Shown piece after piece: positions 32,674 to 41,165 of a stretch of 64,000 nt of DNA (its first letter is position 1; every line of letters begins with the position of its first letter). The position numbers and the translations under genes were made by a program. The stretch covers positions 62,001-126,000 of the forward strand of contig NZ_JALDPT010000005.1 of the NCBI RefSeq assembly GCF_022695515.1, in the 5' to 3' direction. The notes beneath the pieces are model-generated. The model searched no databases, had not been told where the DNA came from, and saw only the letters and a program-made list of their open reading frames with translations. Source of the stretch: Phenylobacterium aquaticum. Lineage in GTDB: Bacteria; Pseudomonadota; Alphaproteobacteria; Caulobacterales; Caulobacteraceae.

Positions 32674-33071
32674 TGATGCGCATGCTCGACACCAACATCC
32701 TGTCGGATCTGGTCCGCAACCCGCGCGGCCGGGTGGCGGAGCGGATCACCGAGTTCGGCGAGAGCCAGGTCTGCACCAGCGTCATCGTGGCGGCCGAGTT
32801 GCGGTTCGGCGCGGCCCGAAAGGGGTCCGACCGCCTGACCGCCCAGCTTGAGCGCATCCTGGCCGCGCTTCCGGTCCTGCCCCTGGAGCCGCCCGCCGAC
32901 GAGGCCTATGGCCGTATCCGCGCCGATCTGGAAGCGCGCGGCCTGCCCATCGGCGGCAACGACCTGCTGATCGCCGCCCACGCCCTGTCGCTGGGCCACG
33001 TGGTGGTGACCGACAACGAACGCGAATTCGCCCGCATCCCCGGCCTGACCGTCGAGAACTGGCTCCGCTAG
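32673..33071 (+). CDS. vapC: VapC-type PIN-domain ribonuclease toxin
   Basis: A 132-residue PIN-domain protein with all expected acids: MLDTNILSDLV (Asp6), VIVAAELRFGA (Glu ~42), GNDLLIAAHALSLGHVVVTDNEREFARIPGL (Asp ~95 and ~113, the latter in TDN). VapC toxins cut tRNA or rRNA; the target here is unknown. It overlaps vapB by one base. The toxin looks intact. The LexA box that follows at 33126 belongs to ruvC, not to this pair. Confidence 0.93.
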   Translation: MMRMLDTNILSDLVRNPRGRVAERITEFGESQVCTSVIVAAELRFGAARKGSDRLTAQLERILAALPVLPLEPPADEAYGRIRADLEARGLPIGGNDLLIAAHALSLGHVVVTDNEREFARIPGLTVENWLR

Positions 33072-33125
33072 CCGCCCCCCGTCCACGCCTCCTTAACCCT
33101 TCCCCCCTCAACTCGGCCGCTGTAG

Positions 33126-33140
33126 GAACATATCCCGAAC
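33126..33140. promoter_or_regulatory. LexA (SOS) box upstream of ruvC
   Basis: GAAC-N7-GAAC, i.e. the reverse complement of the alphaproteobacterial LexA consensus GTTC-N7-GTTC, with exact spacing. It lies 19 bases before the ruvC ATG. ruvCAB is known to belong to the SOS regulon in Caulobacter-type bacteria, so damage-induced expression is expected. Confidence 0.8.
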
Positions 33141-33159
33141 ACGACGACTCGCAGGCGCC

Positions 33160-33693
33160 ATGACCTCTGTCCGCATCCTTGGTCTCGACCCCGGCCTCCG
33201 CCGCACCGGCTGGGGGGTGATCGTGGCCGAGGGGTCGCGGCTCAGCCACGTGGCCCACGGGGTGATCGCGCCCAAGGACAGCCTGCCGTTCGCCGAGCGC
33301 CTGCTGGTGCTGTTCGACGCCATCGAGGCGGTGATCGCGGCGCACAGCCCGGACGAGGCGGCGGTCGAGGAGACCTTCATGAACAACAACGCCGCCTCGG
33401 CCCTGAAGCTCGGCCATGCGCGGGCCATGGCGCTGGTCGCCCCGGCGCGGGCCGGCCTGACCGTGGCGGAATACGCCGCGACCGTGGTCAAGAAATCCGT
33501 GGTCGGGACCGGCGGGGCCGACAAGGACCAGGTCGGCTACATGATCCGCCGCCTCTTGCCGACGGCCGGCGAGACCACCGCCGACGCCGCCGATGCTCTG
33601 GCCGTCGCCATCGCCCACGCCCATGCCCGCAAGGCCCGCGCTCTGACAGCCCGTGTCGCGCCCCAGTCCCTCGCACCCAAGAGCGCCGCATGA
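33160..33693 (+). CDS. ruvC: Holliday-junction endonuclease RuvC
   Basis: A 177-residue resolvase that cuts Holliday junctions symmetrically, working with RuvAB. Catalytic acids are visible: [14 protein letters not shown] (Asp8), VEETFMNNN (Glu ~70) and the C-terminal [17 protein letters not shown] with its aspartates. The family Y-A-A-x-x-V-K-x-x-x-V segment reads [29 protein letters not shown]. The ATG is 19 bases from a LexA box. The stop overlaps ruvA by four bases (ATGA), giving a ruvC-ruvA unit. Confidence 0.97.
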   Translation: MTSVRILGLDPGLRRTGWGVIVAEGSRLSHVAHGVIAPKDSLPFAERLLVLFDAIEAVIAAHSPDEAAVEETFMNNNAASALKLGHARAMALVAPARAGLTVAEYAATVVKKSVVGTGGADKDQVGYMIRRLLPTAGETTADAADALAVAIAHAHARKARALTARVAPQSLAPKSAA

Positions 33694-34304
33694 TCGGGCG
33701 TCTGCGCGGGCTGGTCGCCGAGGTCGGCGAGGAGGAGCTGCTGATCGACGTGGCGGGCGTCGGCTATGTGGTCCGCTGTGGATCGCGCACGCTGAGCCAC
33801 CTGCCCGCCATCGGCGAGGACTGCGTCATCCATGTGGAGACCCAGTGGTCGGAAGCCGCCGGCATGAAGCTCTACGGCTTCCTCGGCCGGGATGAGCGCA
33901 AGGCCTTCCTGATGCTGCAGGCCATCCAGGGGGTGGGGCCCAAGGCCGCCCTGTCGGTGCTCGACGTCCTGCCGCCGGCCGAGCTGGCGGCGGCCTGCGC
34001 GCGGGAGGACAAGGCCGCGGTCGGCCGCGCCAACGGCGTGGGCCCCAAGCTCGCCCAGCGGATCGTAACCGAGCTCAAGGGCAAGCCGCTCTCCGACGGG
34101 CCGGTCGCGACCTTCCACGCCCAGATCCATGCGCCCGCCCCGCCCGCGCCGTCGGCCACCGGCGAGGCGGTCGCCGCCCTGATGAGCCTGGGCGTCGCCG
34201 AGGTGAACGCGCGCCGCGTGGTCGAGCAGTCGGCCCTGCGGCTGGGGGATGACGCCACGGTCCAGGCCCTGATCAAGGCCGGGCTGCAGGAGCTGGGGCG
34301 GTGA
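33690..34304 (+). CDS. ruvA: Holliday-junction DNA-binding protein RuvA
   Basis: A 204-residue RuvA with the N-terminal OB-like domain ([30 protein letters not shown]), two helix-hairpin-helix motifs ([17 protein letters not shown] at ~72-88 and [19 protein letters not shown]) and the C-terminal RuvB-contacting domain ([24 protein letters not shown]). The length is usual. It overlaps ruvC and is followed by a 151-base gap with a palindromic repeat before ruvB. Confidence 0.97.
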   Translation: MIGRLRGLVAEVGEEELLIDVAGVGYVVRCGSRTLSHLPAIGEDCVIHVETQWSEAAGMKLYGFLGRDERKAFLMLQAIQGVGPKAALSVLDVLPPAELAAACAREDKAAVGRANGVGPKLAQRIVTELKGKPLSDGPVATFHAQIHAPAPPAPSATGEAVAALMSLGVAEVNARRVVEQSALRLGDDATVQALIKAGLQELGR

Positions 34305-34314
34305 TTCCGTATTC

Positions 34315-34422
34315 CGCTCATCCCGGCGAAGGCCGGGACCCAGATCATAAGGCTCTGCGCCTGGGATCCTGTTCGAGGTCCGGTGGATGGATCTGGGTCC
34401 CGGCCTTCGCCGGGATGAGCGG
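34315..34422. repeat. inverted repeat, CTCATCCCGGCGAAGGCCGGGA family
   Basis: CGCTCATCCCGGCGAAGGCCGGGACC begins the element and its inverted copy GGTCCCGGCCTTCGCCGGGATGAGCG ends it, with ~55 bases between. Each arm is itself a near-palindrome. It lies between ruvA and ruvB. A single copy of the right arm is at 35541-35577. Confidence 0.8.
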
Positions 34423-34455
34423 TTTGGGAACAGGGCTCGAACGGGAGCCCACCCC

Positions 34456-35493
34456 ATGACCCGCCTCATCTCCGGCGACCCCGAGCCCTTCGAGGGCGGG
34501 TCGGACCGGGCCATGCGACCGCAGACGCTCGCCGAATTCGTCGGCCAGGAGCAGGCCAAGGGCAATCTCAAGGTCTTCATCCAGGCGGCCAAGGCCCGGG
34601 CGGAGGCGCTCGACCATGTGCTGCTGTTCGGCCCGCCGGGCCTGGGCAAGACGACGCTGGCCCAGATCGTCGCCCGCGAGCTGGGGGTGGGCTTCCGCGC
34701 GACCTCCGGGCCGGTGCTGGCCAAGGCGGGCGACCTCGCGGCCATCCTCACCAATCTTGAACCGCGCGACGTGCTGTTCATCGACGAGATCCATCGCCTG
34801 CCGGCGAATGTGGAAGAGATCCTCTATCCGGCCATGGAGGACCATGTGCTGGACCTGATCATCGGCGAGGGGCCGTCGGCCCGCTCGATCCGCATTGATC
34901 TGGCCCCCTTCACCCTGGTCGCGGCGACCACGCGGGCCGGCCTTCTCGCGACCCCCTTGCGCGACCGGTTCGGCATTCCGCTCAGGCTCGAATTCTATAC
35001 CCACGCAGAGCTCTCCAAGGTGCTGGCCCATGCGGCCGGCAAGATGGGGGTGGGGCTCACCGCCGACGGCGCCCTGGAGATCGCGACGCGCTCGCGGGGC
35101 ACGCCGCGGGTGGCCGGCCGGCTGCTGCGCCGGGTCCGCGACTTCGCCGCCGCCGAAGGCCACGAGATGATCGATAAGGGCGCGGCGGCCCGGGCGCTGG
35201 CCCGCCTCGACGTCGACCCCGCCGGCCTGGACGCGCTCGACCGCCGCTATCTGCGCGCCCTGATCGAGAACTATTCCGGCGGCCCAGCCGGGGTGGAGAC
35301 GCTGGCCTACGCCATCGCCGAGGCCCGCGACGCGGTGGAGGACGTGATCGAGCCCTTCCTGATGCAGCAGGGCTTCATCCAGCGCACGCCGCGCGGCCGC
35401 ATGGCCACGGCGCGGGCCTACACCCACATCGGCCTGACGCCCCCGCCGCAACTGCCGCCGGGGGGGCAATCCTCGCTGTTCGAGGAGGAATAG
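34456..35493 (+). CDS. ruvB: Holliday-junction branch-migration ATPase RuvB
   Basis: A 345-residue AAA+ motor. Walker [10 protein letters not shown] at ~60-68, Walker [10 protein letters not shown], sensor 1 [11 protein letters not shown], the arginine finger and sensor region LRDRFG, and C-terminal winged helix [23 protein letters not shown] with the conserved [18 protein letters not shown]. The open frame extends to 34387, but this lies in the upstream repeat; the ATG at 34456 ([15 protein letters not shown]) is the family start with GGGAG upstream. It shares the SOS-controlled block with ruvC and ruvA. Confidence 0.97.
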   Translation: MTRLISGDPEPFEGGSDRAMRPQTLAEFVGQEQAKGNLKVFIQAAKARAEALDHVLLFGPPGLGKTTLAQIVARELGVGFRATSGPVLAKAGDLAAILTNLEPRDVLFIDEIHRLPANVEEILYPAMEDHVLDLIIGEGPSARSIRIDLAPFTLVAATTRAGLLATPLRDRFGIPLRLEFYTHAELSKVLAHAAGKMGVGLTADGALEIATRSRGTPRVAGRLLRRVRDFAAAEGHEMIDKGAAARALARLDVDPAGLDALDRRYLRALIENYSGGPAGVETLAYAIAEARDAVEDVIEPFLMQQGFIQRTPRGRMATARAYTHIGLTPPPQLPPGGQSSLFEEE

Positions 35494-35540
35494 GCGCCTT
35501 GCCCGCGGCCCGCAAATCGAACATCACCGAGGCTGAGATC

Positions 35541-35577
35541 TAGGATCTGGGTCCCGGCCTTCGCCGGGATGAGCGGA
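35541..35577. repeat. half copy of the CCCGGCCTTCGCCGGGATGAGCG repeat
   Basis: Matches the right arm of the element at 34315-34422 (GATCTGGGTCCCGGCCTTCGCCGGGATGAGCGG) without the left arm. It lies immediately before ybgC; loss of the partner arm suggests decay or one-ended copying. Confidence 0.7.
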
Positions 35578-35585
35578 TAGGACAC

Positions 35586-36029
35586 ATGCCCGACCTCGAA
35601 CCCACGGCCGGCCAGATCATCGGCCGCGAGCACCAGCTGCCGGTCCGCATCTATTACGAGGACACCGACTTCACCGGGGTCGTCTATCACGGCCAGTATG
35701 TGCGGTTCTTCGAACGCGGCCGGTCGGATTTCCTGCGGGCGGCGGGAATCGACCACTCGGCCCTGCTGGACCGCGAGGACCCGGCCGCCTTCACGGTCGT
35801 GAAGCTGTCGCTGGAATTTCGCAAGCCCGCGCGGATCGACGACGCCCTGCTGGTCCGGACCACCTATGACCGGGCCAAGGGGCCGCGCCTCTATATCGCC
35901 CAGAGGATCACCCGCGGCGCCGATCTGATCTGCGAAGCTGAGGTCGAGGCCGCCTGCATTGATCTTTCCGGGCGACCCAGGAAGCCTCCTGCGGGACTCC
36001 TGGAGACGCTGAGGCCCCTCTTTTGCTAG
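35586..36029 (+). CDS. ybgC: Tol-Pal system-associated acyl-CoA thioesterase YbgC
   Basis: A 147-residue hotdog thioesterase. The catalytic signature YYEDTDFTGVVYHGQYVRFFERGRSDFLR lies at ~23-51 with the conserved aspartate in EDTD; VKLSLEFRKPARIDDALLVRTTY follows. YbgC hydrolyses short-chain or lipid-linked acyl thioesters and is nearly always encoded before tolQ, as here. It is co-directional with tolQ, 75 bases upstream of its ATG. The start is just after a half copy of a palindromic repeat. Confidence 0.93.
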   Translation: MPDLEPTAGQIIGREHQLPVRIYYEDTDFTGVVYHGQYVRFFERGRSDFLRAAGIDHSALLDREDPAAFTVVKLSLEFRKPARIDDALLVRTTYDRAKGPRLYIAQRITRGADLICEAEVEAACIDLSGRPRKPPAGLLETLRPLFC

Positions 36030-36104
36030 GACTTGGCCTCAAGTTCGACACTGGACCGTTACAGATCACCTGACACGGACCCGCCAACCGGAGCCCAAGA
36101 CCCT

Positions 36105-36815
36105 ATGGACCCCGCCGTTCCCGCCGCGATCACGCCCGAGACCTTCTCGTTCATCGCCCTGTTCATCCGCGCCGACTGGGTGGTGAAGGGGGTGATGATC
36201 GGCCTGGGGCTCGCCTCGCTCTGGTCCTGGACCGTGATCATCGACAAGCTGTTCCGGTTCACGGTGCTGAACCGCCAGGCCGAGAAGTTCGAGGCCCAGG
36301 TGTCGTCGGGCCGCAGCCTGGAGGACATCGCCCAGGAGGCCGGGGAGCGTCCGCGCCACGCCCTGCCCCGCATGCTGCAGGGGGCCTTGCGCGAATGGCG
36401 CGACGCCCGCGCCAAGAGCCTGGCCACCGACACCCAGGCCGCCTTCCTGGTCCAGCGGATCGACCGGGTGCTCGACACCACCATCGCCCGCGAGGCCCTG
36501 CGCATCGAGGACGGCCTGGGTTCGCTCGCCATCGTCGCCACCGCCAGCCCCTTCATCGGCCTGTTCGGGACCGTCTGGGGGATCATGCACTCCTTCCAGG
36601 CCATCGCGATCCAGAAGAACACCAATCTGGCGGTTGTCGCCCCCAGCATCGCCGAGGCCCTGTTCGCCACGGCCATCGGCCTGATGGCGGCCATTCCGGC
36701 CTACATTGCGTACAATAAGTTCTCGACCGACGCGGCCCGCTACACTGCGCGCCTTGAAGGCTTCGCCGACGACCTGTCGACCGCGATCCAGCGGCGCATC
36801 TCGGAGCGCAGCTGA
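36105..36815 (+). CDS. tolQ: Tol-Pal system proton-channel protein TolQ
   Basis: A 236-residue MotA/ExbB-type protein. Three membrane segments: VVKGVMIGLGLASLWSWTVII near the start, LGSLAIVATASPFIGLFGTVWGIMHSF (~130-156) and AVVAPSIAEALFATAIGLMAAIPAYIAYN (~170-200). The GLFGTVWGIM motif is the family hallmark. With TolR it uses proton flow to energise TolA and drive outer-membrane invagination during division. The ATG at 36105 follows GGAGCCCAAGACCCT; a start at 36033 would add an unlikely N-terminal tail. The tolR ATG lies one base after its TGA. Confidence 0.96.
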   Translation: MDPAVPAAITPETFSFIALFIRADWVVKGVMIGLGLASLWSWTVIIDKLFRFTVLNRQAEKFEAQVSSGRSLEDIAQEAGERPRHALPRMLQGALREWRDARAKSLATDTQAAFLVQRIDRVLDTTIAREALRIEDGLGSLAIVATASPFIGLFGTVWGIMHSFQAIAIQKNTNLAVVAPSIAEALFATAIGLMAAIPAYIAYNKFSTDAARYTARLEGFADDLSTAIQRRISERS

Positions 36816-36816
36816 G

Positions 36817-37335
36817 ATGGCCCTGTCGGCTCACGACGCCTTCAACGCGGGCGGCGGCGGTCGCCGACGGCGCGGCCGGCGCGGCCGCGGCGCGCTCGCC
36901 GAGATCAATGTCACGCCCCTGGTGGACGTGATGCTGGTGCTGCTGATCGTCTTCATGATCTCGGCGCCCCTGCTGACGGTCGGCGTGCCGGTCGAGCTGC
37001 CCAAGACCGAGGCCGGCGCCATGCAGGACCAGAACGAGCCGATCACGGTCTCGATCCGGGCCGACGGCTCGCTCTACATCCAGGAGAACCCCGTGCCCTT
37101 CGCCGGACTGTCGCCCAGGCTGAAGGCCATGACCGGCGCCGACACCAAGAAGCCCATCTATGTGCGGGCCGACGGCCGGGCGCCCTATGCGATCGTCGCC
37201 CAGGTGATGGCGGCGCTGTCGACCTCGGGCTTCACCTCGATCAACCTGCTCACCGACACCGGCGGCCCCTCCTCCAGCAGCGGGGCGTCTGGCGGGGCCA
37301 ATTCGGGCGACAAGCCCGGTCAGCTCAGGCCCTAG
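36817..37335 (+). CDS. tolR: Tol-Pal system protein TolR
   Basis: A 172-residue ExbD/TolR protein. An N-terminal basic stretch (GGGGRRRRGRRGRG) is followed by AEINVTPLVDVMLVLLIVFMISAPLL (single membrane helix with the proton-relay Asp in PLVDV), then a periplasmic domain (GSLYIQENPVPF, PIYVRADGRAPYAIVAQVMAALSTSGF). The C-terminus has a low-complexity Ser/Gly tail (GGPSSSSGASGGANSG). Partner of TolQ; the tolA start is six bases after the stop. Confidence 0.95.
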   Translation: MALSAHDAFNAGGGGRRRRGRRGRGALAEINVTPLVDVMLVLLIVFMISAPLLTVGVPVELPKTEAGAMQDQNEPITVSIRADGSLYIQENPVPFAGLSPRLKAMTGADTKKPIYVRADGRAPYAIVAQVMAALSTSGFTSINLLTDTGGPSSSSGASGGANSGDKPGQLRP

Positions 37336-37341
37336 ACGCCG

Positions 37342-38175
37342 ATGCGCGACCGGTCGGATTTCTCCTGGGCGATGATCGTCTCGATCCTGCTGCACGCGGG
37401 ATTGCTGGTCTTCGCCCTGGTGTCCTGGCCGGTGGTCAAGGAGCTGCCCATCGGCACGGTGGTGCCGGTCAATATCGTCTCCAACTCGACGTTCACCGAC
37501 CTGCGCGCCGCGGTGCAGGCCGACAAGGAACAGACCGCCCAGGTCGAGACCCCGGCGCCTGAGGCCGAGCCGCAACCGGTTCCGGCGCCGCAGCCGCAAC
37601 CTCAGCCCAAGCCGACGCCCACACCGCCGCAACCCCAATCTCAGCCCGCCAAGCCCGCGGCCAAGCCGGCGCCCGCGCCTGCCCCCGTGCCGGACGCCAA
37701 GGGTCAGAAGAAGCCCGCCGCCAAGCCCGCCGGCCTGGACCTCGACGCGCTCGCCCGCTCGATCGCCAAGAGCCAGCCGGCCGGCGGCAAGGCGTCGTCG
37801 GCCGCCAAGGGTCCGAACCGCGCTTCGACCGCCCTGCAGGAGCGGCCGCGCGCCGGCGCCGGCGTGGGAAATTCGGCCAATGCGCTCGCCGGCCTGGCCG
37901 ACGAGCTGCAGCGCCGCTGGAACCCCAATTGCGAGGTCGAGGGCGGTCGCGACGTGAAGGTCCGCGTGACCTTCACCCTCGGCCCCGGCGGCCAGCTGGT
38001 GGGCATGGTCGACGCCGGCGGCCTGGACCAGAGCGGCAATTCCGTCACCAAGGCCGCAGCCGAGCGCGCCATCCGCGCGGTGCACCAGGCCGCGCCGTTC
38101 AGCAATCTACCGCATGACTTTTTCGGTCAGCGCGTCACCGTGAACTTCAACGCCCGCGAAGCCTGCGGCGGCTGA
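37342..38175 (+). CDS. tolA: TolA-like cell-envelope integrity protein
   Basis: A 277-residue TolA analogue: one N-terminal membrane helix ([20 protein letters not shown]), a long Pro/Lys/Ala-rich middle (~65-150, with repeated PQPQP, PTPTPP, AKPA units) in place of the Ala/Lys helix seen in E. coli, and a C-terminal globular domain ([38 protein letters not shown] and [22 protein letters not shown], ~200-277) containing the TolA/TonB-like TolA-III fold. It should span the periplasm between TolQR and TolB/Pal. It is placed between tolR and tolB as usual. Confidence 0.9.
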   Translation: MRDRSDFSWAMIVSILLHAGLLVFALVSWPVVKELPIGTVVPVNIVSNSTFTDLRAAVQADKEQTAQVETPAPEAEPQPVPAPQPQPQPKPTPTPPQPQSQPAKPAAKPAPAPAPVPDAKGQKKPAAKPAGLDLDALARSIAKSQPAGGKASSAAKGPNRASTALQERPRAGAGVGNSANALAGLADELQRRWNPNCEVEGGRDVKVRVTFTLGPGGQLVGMVDAGGLDQSGNSVTKAAAERAIRAVHQAAPFSNLPHDFFGQRVTVNFNAREACGG

Positions 38176-38192
38176 GGCCTCGAGGAGGAGAG

Positions 38193-39497
38193 ATGTCCAT
38201 GCGCCTGAAGACCCTCATGCTGGCGATCTGCGCGGTGTTCGCCGCCAGCCTCGCCCTGGCGCCGGTCACGGCCTCCGCCCAGATCGAGGTCGATGTGAAC
38301 AAGGGCGACGTGCAGCCCCTGCCCATCGCCATCCCCGCCTTCGGCGGCCAGCGCGGCGCCGAGATCGCCCAGGTCATAACCGGCAATCTGGAGCGCTCGG
38401 GCCTGTTCAAGCCGATCGACCCCAACGCCTTCATCGAGAAGGGCCTCAACGTCTCGGTCCAGCCGCGCTTCCCCGACTGGAAGTCGATCAACGCCCAGGC
38501 CCTGGTCAACGGCCAGGTCACCGTCGAGGGCGGCCGGCTGAGGGTGGACTTCCGTCTCTGGGACGTATTTTCGGAGCAGCAGCTGCTCGGCCTGCAGTTC
38601 ACCTCGACGCCTGAGAACTGGCGGCGCGTGGCCCACAAGATCTCCGACGCCGTCTATGAGCGGCTGACCGGCGAGAAGGGCTATTTCGACACCCGCATCG
38701 TCTTTGTGGCCGAGAGCGGCGGGCGGCTCAACCGCACCAAGACCCTGGCCATCATGGATCAGGACGGCGCCAATCCCAGCTACCTGACCGACGGCTCCTA
38801 CATCGTCATGTCGCCCCGGTTCTCCTCGACCAGCCAGGAAATCACCTACATGACGCTGAAGCCCGAGGGCTCGGCGATCTATCTGTTCAATCTGGAGACC
38901 GCCCGCCGGGAGTCGATCGGCCAATTCCCGGGCATGGTCTATGCGCCGCGCTTCTCGCCGGACGGCGGCCGCGTGGCCTTCTCGGTGGAGCGCAACGGCA
39001 ACAGCGACATCTATGTGCTGAACCTGAAGAGCCGGGTCAGCACCAAGCTGACCAGCGACCCGGCCATCGATACCTCCCCCTCCTTCTCGCCGGACGGCAG
39101 CCGCATCGTGTTCAATTCCGACCGCGGCGGCTCGCCCCAGCTCTATGTGATGGGCGCCGACGGCTCGGGCGTGCAGCGCATCTCCTTCGGCCAGGGGCGC
39201 TACACCACCCCGGTCTGGAGCCCGACCGGCGACTTCATCGCCTTCACCAAGCAGACGGGCGGCGAGTTCCACATCGGGGTGATGCGGCCCGACGGTTCGG
39301 ACGAGCGCCTGCTGACCACCAGCTATCTGGATGAAAGCCCCACCTGGGCGCCCAATGGCCGCGTTTTGATGTTCAGTCGGGAAACGCCCGGCGGACCCCC
39401 GCGTTTGTGGACCGTGGACGTGACCGGTCGAATCCTGCGCCCGGCGCCCTATCCGGGGTCAGGATCGGACCCTGCATGGTCGCCTTTGCTCAACTGA
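38193..39497 (+). CDS. tolB: Tol-Pal system periplasmic beta-propeller protein TolB
   Basis: A 434-residue periplasmic protein: signal peptide ([22 protein letters not shown]), N-terminal domain with [10 protein letters not shown] and [15 protein letters not shown], then a C-terminal WD40-like propeller with repeated [52 protein letters not shown] and [25 protein letters not shown] units. It binds Pal and TolA in the outer-membrane tethering cycle. Position, length and repeats are fully typical. A GAGGAGAG site precedes the ATG. Confidence 0.96.
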   Translation: MSMRLKTLMLAICAVFAASLALAPVTASAQIEVDVNKGDVQPLPIAIPAFGGQRGAEIAQVITGNLERSGLFKPIDPNAFIEKGLNVSVQPRFPDWKSINAQALVNGQVTVEGGRLRVDFRLWDVFSEQQLLGLQFTSTPENWRRVAHKISDAVYERLTGEKGYFDTRIVFVAESGGRLNRTKTLAIMDQDGANPSYLTDGSYIVMSPRFSSTSQEITYMTLKPEGSAIYLFNLETARRESIGQFPGMVYAPRFSPDGGRVAFSVERNGNSDIYVLNLKSRVSTKLTSDPAIDTSPSFSPDGSRIVFNSDRGGSPQLYVMGADGSGVQRISFGQGRYTTPVWSPTGDFIAFTKQTGGEFHIGVMRPDGSDERLLTTSYLDESPTWAPNGRVLMFSRETPGGPPRLWTVDVTGRILRPAPYPGSGSDPAWSPLLN

Positions 39498-39510
39498 CGA
39501 GAGAAATGAG

Positions 39511-39544
39511 ATGTCAGGGCAACATTCAAGCGGTTCTCTGACAT
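39511..39544. promoter_or_regulatory. inverted repeat in the tolB-pal gap, possible pal promoter region
   Basis: ATGTCAG and CTGACAT with 20 bases between, in an unusually A/T-rich stretch of the 132-base gap. A weak mRNA hairpin or a regulator site would both explain it. No clear -35/-10 pair is seen. Confidence 0.3.
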
Positions 39545-39629
39545 GTGCGGGACAACAAAAAGCAGTTACAGTTCATGCATTGGCGCATCCCGCGCCGTCG
39601 CCGAACCCCAGCCTGAGGAGAAGCCCAAG

Positions 39630-40166
39630 ATGAGCTTCAGCACCAAGCAAGCCCTTCGACTGGCGCTTGTCGCGGCCTGCGCCGTGTCCGTCACCGCCTG
39701 CGCCTCGCGGCCCAAGCCGACGCCCGCGCCGACGCCGGCCCCCGCGCCGCACTATCCGCCCGCCCCCCAGCCCGCGCCCGGCCCCAACGGCCCGATCCCC
39801 GGCTCGGAGCAGGACTTCGTTATCAATATCGGCGACCGGGTCTATTTCGACTTCGACCGCTATGACGTCCGCGCCGACGCCGCGCCGGTGCTGAACGCCC
39901 AGGCCCAGTGGCTGGTGCGCTATCCGTCGGTCATGGTCCGCATCGAAGGCAACGCCGACGAACGCGGCACCCGCGAATACAACCTGGCGCTCGGCGCCCG
40001 CCGCGCCAATTCGATCCGCGAGTACCTGATCTCGCGCGGCGTCGCCGCCGCCCGCATCTCGACGGTGTCCTTCGGCAAGGAACGCCCGATCGATCCGGGC
40101 ACGTCGGAAGACTCCTATCAGCGCAACCGGAATGGCCACACCGCCATCACCGGCGGCGCGCGCTAA
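39630..40166 (+). CDS. pal: peptidoglycan-associated lipoprotein Pal
   Basis: A 178-residue lipoprotein: signal peptide with lipobox VTAC (Cys ~25), a Pro/Ala-rich spacer (~28-55), and an OmpA-like peptidoglycan-binding domain with YFDFDRYDVR, VRIEGNADERGTREYNLALGARRANSIREYL and ISRGVAAARISTVSFGKERPID. It tethers the outer membrane to peptidoglycan. The ATG at 39630 follows GAGGAGAAGCCCAAG. The open frame from 39543 has no homology. A strong terminator follows the stop, so it ends the tolQRAB-pal unit. Confidence 0.96.
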   Translation: MSFSTKQALRLALVAACAVSVTACASRPKPTPAPTPAPAPHYPPAPQPAPGPNGPIPGSEQDFVINIGDRVYFDFDRYDVRADAAPVLNAQAQWLVRYPSVMVRIEGNADERGTREYNLALGARRANSIREYLISRGVAAARISTVSFGKERPIDPGTSEDSYQRNRNGHTAITGGAR

Positions 40167-40189
40167 GCGTACAGTTCGAGGAGAGTGCG

Positions 40190-40219
40190 AGAGGGGGCCC
40201 CACAAGGGCCCCCTCTTTG
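40190..40219 (+). terminator. strong intrinsic terminator after pal
   Basis: Perfect 11-bp GC stem AGAGGGGGCCC / GGGCCCCCTCT with loop CACAA, followed by TTGC. It stands 24 bases after the pal stop and separates tolQRAB-pal from cpoB. Confidence 0.85.
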
Positions 40220-40289
40220 CATTTGAGGGCTCGACTTGTCGGCCCTGCCGGCCCCAATTTGGCCCACCCCTCCGGTAGATGATGAGACC

Positions 40290-41165
40290 ATGAAACTGCG
40301 TCGCCTCGCCCTGCCTCTCGCCTCCGCCCTGGTCCTGGCCACGACGGCGCCCGCGCTCGCCCAGACCCCGATCGATCCCTTGGACGCCCGGGACTCCCGG
40401 CGGCTGGACCGGATGGAGCAGGTGCTGCGCGAACTGCGCGCCATCGTCTTCCAGGGCCGCGATTCCGGAAAGCCGGTCGTGGTCCAGCCGGCCGAGACCG
40501 ACTACCAGCTGCAGGAGCTGACCCGCCGGGTCGGCGACCTCGAACAGTCCCTCACCCGGGTGAACGGCCAGCTGGAAGTGACCAGCCACGATCTGGCACA
40601 GGCCAGGCGCGACCTCGACGCCGTGAAGGCCGACAACAAGGCCCTGGCCGCCCGCGCCGCCAGCCTGGAGCAGCAGCAGGCCCAGGCCCCGGCCGCACCC
40701 TCGGCCATGACCATGTCGTCCGGCGCCGGTCTGGCCGGCGCGCCTGGCGAGGCGGCGCCCATCGCCGCCCCCGTGCAGACCGCCTCGGAAGCCTTCACCC
40801 AGGCCCGGCAACTGATGCTCAGCGGCGACTATTCCGGTGCCGAGGCCGCCTTCCAGGATTATGTCGCCCGCTATGGCGAAAGCCCCCGCGCCCCTGAGGC
40901 GCGCTACTGGCTGGGCAAGACGCTGACCGCCCGCAGCGCCTATTCCGAGGCCGCCACCGCCTATATCGGCGCGATCCGCGGCTGGCCGACGACGGCCTGG
41001 GCGCCCGACGCCGTGGTCGAGCTGGCCCGCTCGCTGGTGGCCCTGAAGAAGCCGACCGACGCCTGCCAGACCTTGGACGAGTTCGCCCGCCGTTATCCCA
41101 AGGCGCCCCCGGCCGTTCAGAACCGCGCCGCGGCCACCCGCACCCAGGCCAAGTGCGCGGCGTAG
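40290..41165 (+). CDS. cpoB: Tol-Pal accessory protein CpoB (YbgF)
   Basis: A 291-residue periplasmic protein: signal peptide (LPLASALVLATTAPALAQ), a coiled-coil trimerisation region (~30-130: RLDRMEQVLRELRAIVF, LQELTRRVGDLEQSLTRVNGQL, AQARRDLDAVKADNKALAARAASLEQQQ) and a C-terminal YbgF-type TPR domain (AFTQARQLMLSGDYSGAEAAFQDYVARYGESPRAPEARYWLGKTLTAR). CpoB links PBP1b activity with Tol-Pal during division. It lies downstream of the pal terminator and so may have its own promoter. tilS starts inside its 3' end. Confidence 0.92.
   Translation: MKLRRLALPLASALVLATTAPALAQTPIDPLDARDSRRLDRMEQVLRELRAIVFQGRDSGKPVVVQPAETDYQLQELTRRVGDLEQSLTRVNGQLEVTSHDLAQARRDLDAVKADNKALAARAASLEQQQAQAPAAPSAMTMSSGAGLAGAPGEAAPIAAPVQTASEAFTQARQLMLSGDYSGAEAAFQDYVARYGESPRAPEARYWLGKTLTARSAYSEAATAYIGAIRGWPTTAWAPDAVVELARSLVALKKPTDACQTLDEFARRYPKAPPAVQNRAAATRTQAKCAA

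Noticed and set aside
32440..33071. vapBC under SOS control through the LexA box at 33126
   Set aside because: The box is downstream of vapC and directly before ruvC; no box was found before vapB.
37534..37700. Pro-Gln/Pro-Lys repeats in tolA as a tandem-repeat or CRISPR-like element
   Set aside because: They encode the low-complexity linker of TolA and are not equal-length spaced repeats. No CRISPR array was seen in the window.
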